This document shows positions 13,736-14,161 of a stretch of DNA of 14,161 bases, piece by piece. The translations under genes and the position numbers were made by a program. Source of the DNA: Bordetella parapertussis (GTDB lineage Bacteria > Pseudomonadota > Gammaproteobacteria > Burkholderiales > Burkholderiaceae_B); contig CAMBZR010000077.1 of the NCBI GenBank assembly GCA_945872285.1, positions 1 to 14,161 of the forward strand, given 5' to 3'. Below the pieces are notes generated by a model. It searched no databases, had not been told where the DNA came from, and was given only the letters and a program-made list of their open reading frames with translations. Each line of letters opens with the position of its first letter. The stretch's first letter is position 1.

Positions 13736-14161
13736 ATGACAATCAAAACCGTGGCGCTAATCGGCGCTGGCAATATGGGCTCGCGTATGGCGCGCTGCAT
13801 CAAACGCGCTGGTTTCGATTTGACAGTCTGCGATCAAGATCTCACCGTGCTCGAGGCCTTCAAAAAAGAAGGGGCGAGAGTCACGCAAAACCCGCGCGAC
13901 TGTGCACTGGCAGATGCCATTATTGTGCTGGTTGCCAATGATGAGCAGATTGTGTCGGTCACCTGTGGCACCACTGGTTTTATCGAGGCGATACCCCCTG
14001 AGCGTCAACCTTTAGTCTGCATGATGAGTACCACCCTACCCTCAACACTGAAACAGATCGCGGCGCAGCTCAAAAACACCCGCGCGCGCTTGATTGATGC
14101 TCCGGTCAGTGGTGGTTTAGTCAAGGCCGAGCAAGGCACCCTAACTATCATGATGAGTGGT
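13736..14161 (+). CDS. 3-hydroxyisobutyrate dehydrogenase family NAD(P)-dependent oxidoreductase (3' end cut by window)
   Basis: The first 142 codons are present and run off the window; the family is about 290-300 residues, so half is missing. The N-terminal Rossmann motif VALIGAGNMGSRMARCIKRAG contains the dinucleotide-binding G-x-G-x-M-G. D34 of the VCDQD stretch, at the end of the second beta strand, suggests NAD rather than NADP. Then come ADAIIVLVANDEQ, MMSTTLPSTLK, and the substrate-binding DAPVSGGLVKAEQGTLTIMM. The catalytic lysine lies beyond the window. These enzymes oxidise beta-hydroxy acids (3-hydroxyisobutyrate, tartronate semialdehyde and similar). GGAG (13725-13728) is 7 bases before the ATG. 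It is divergent from the EamA transporter. Confidence 0.92.
   Translation, partial: MTIKTVALIGAGNMGSRMARCIKRAGFDLTVCDQDLTVLEAFKKEGARVTQNPRDCALADAIIVLVANDEQIVSVTCGTTGFIEAIPPERQPLVCMMSTTLPSTLKQIAAQLKNTRARLIDAPVSGGLVKAEQGTLTIMMSG

Overview
The window looks like chromosomal DNA from a betaproteobacterium, most likely Burkholderiales and perhaps near Alcaligenaceae. This is inferred from gene content: a solitary Bug-type (tripartite tricarboxylate family) periplasmic receptor, a GlxA-type regulator, HyuA/HyuB-type enzymes, and an M23 peptidase next to a bactofilin fragment. There is no rRNA, tRNA or phylogenetic marker to prove it. Genes are tightly packed and no gene-free stretch exceeds about 210 bases. 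I saw no insertion sequence, CRISPR array or tRNA.

Left part (1-9700): a catabolic-looking locus built around a divergent promoter at about 3885-4073. Leftward runs a GlxA/AraC-type regulator, then a Bug receptor, then a class V aminotransferase, with gaps of 26 and 2 bases. A polysaccharide-deacetylase-like gene, cut by the window start, converges on them. Rightward runs a TRAP-type receptor (DctP family), then after a 112-base gap with a strong stem-loop, HyuA, HyuB and a class I glutamine amidotransferase. These last three are joined by ATGA overlaps. A pair of 13-base direct repeats 21 bases apart lies between the two arms and is the likely binding site of the regulator. The locus probably takes up and breaks down a nitrogen-containing compound by ATP-dependent ring opening or carboxylation; the substrate cannot be read from sequence.

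Middle (9707-10942): one leftward gene with an in-frame TGA that is very probably read as selenocysteine. The frame is continuous across the TGA, the family motif U-P-x-C is present, and a bacterial SECIS-like hairpin follows directly. It belongs to the glycine/sarcosine/betaine/D-proline reductase selenoprotein B-like (PrdB-like) group. Routine gene calling would split it into two hypothetical genes.

Right part (10943-14161): a membrane-anchored coiled-coil M23 peptidase (cell-wall hydrolase); a convergent, overlapping bactofilin remnant that lacks its front half and has an amber codon behind a good ribosome site; an EamA-type transporter; and the start of a 3-hydroxyisobutyrate-dehydrogenase-family oxidoreductase cut by the window end.
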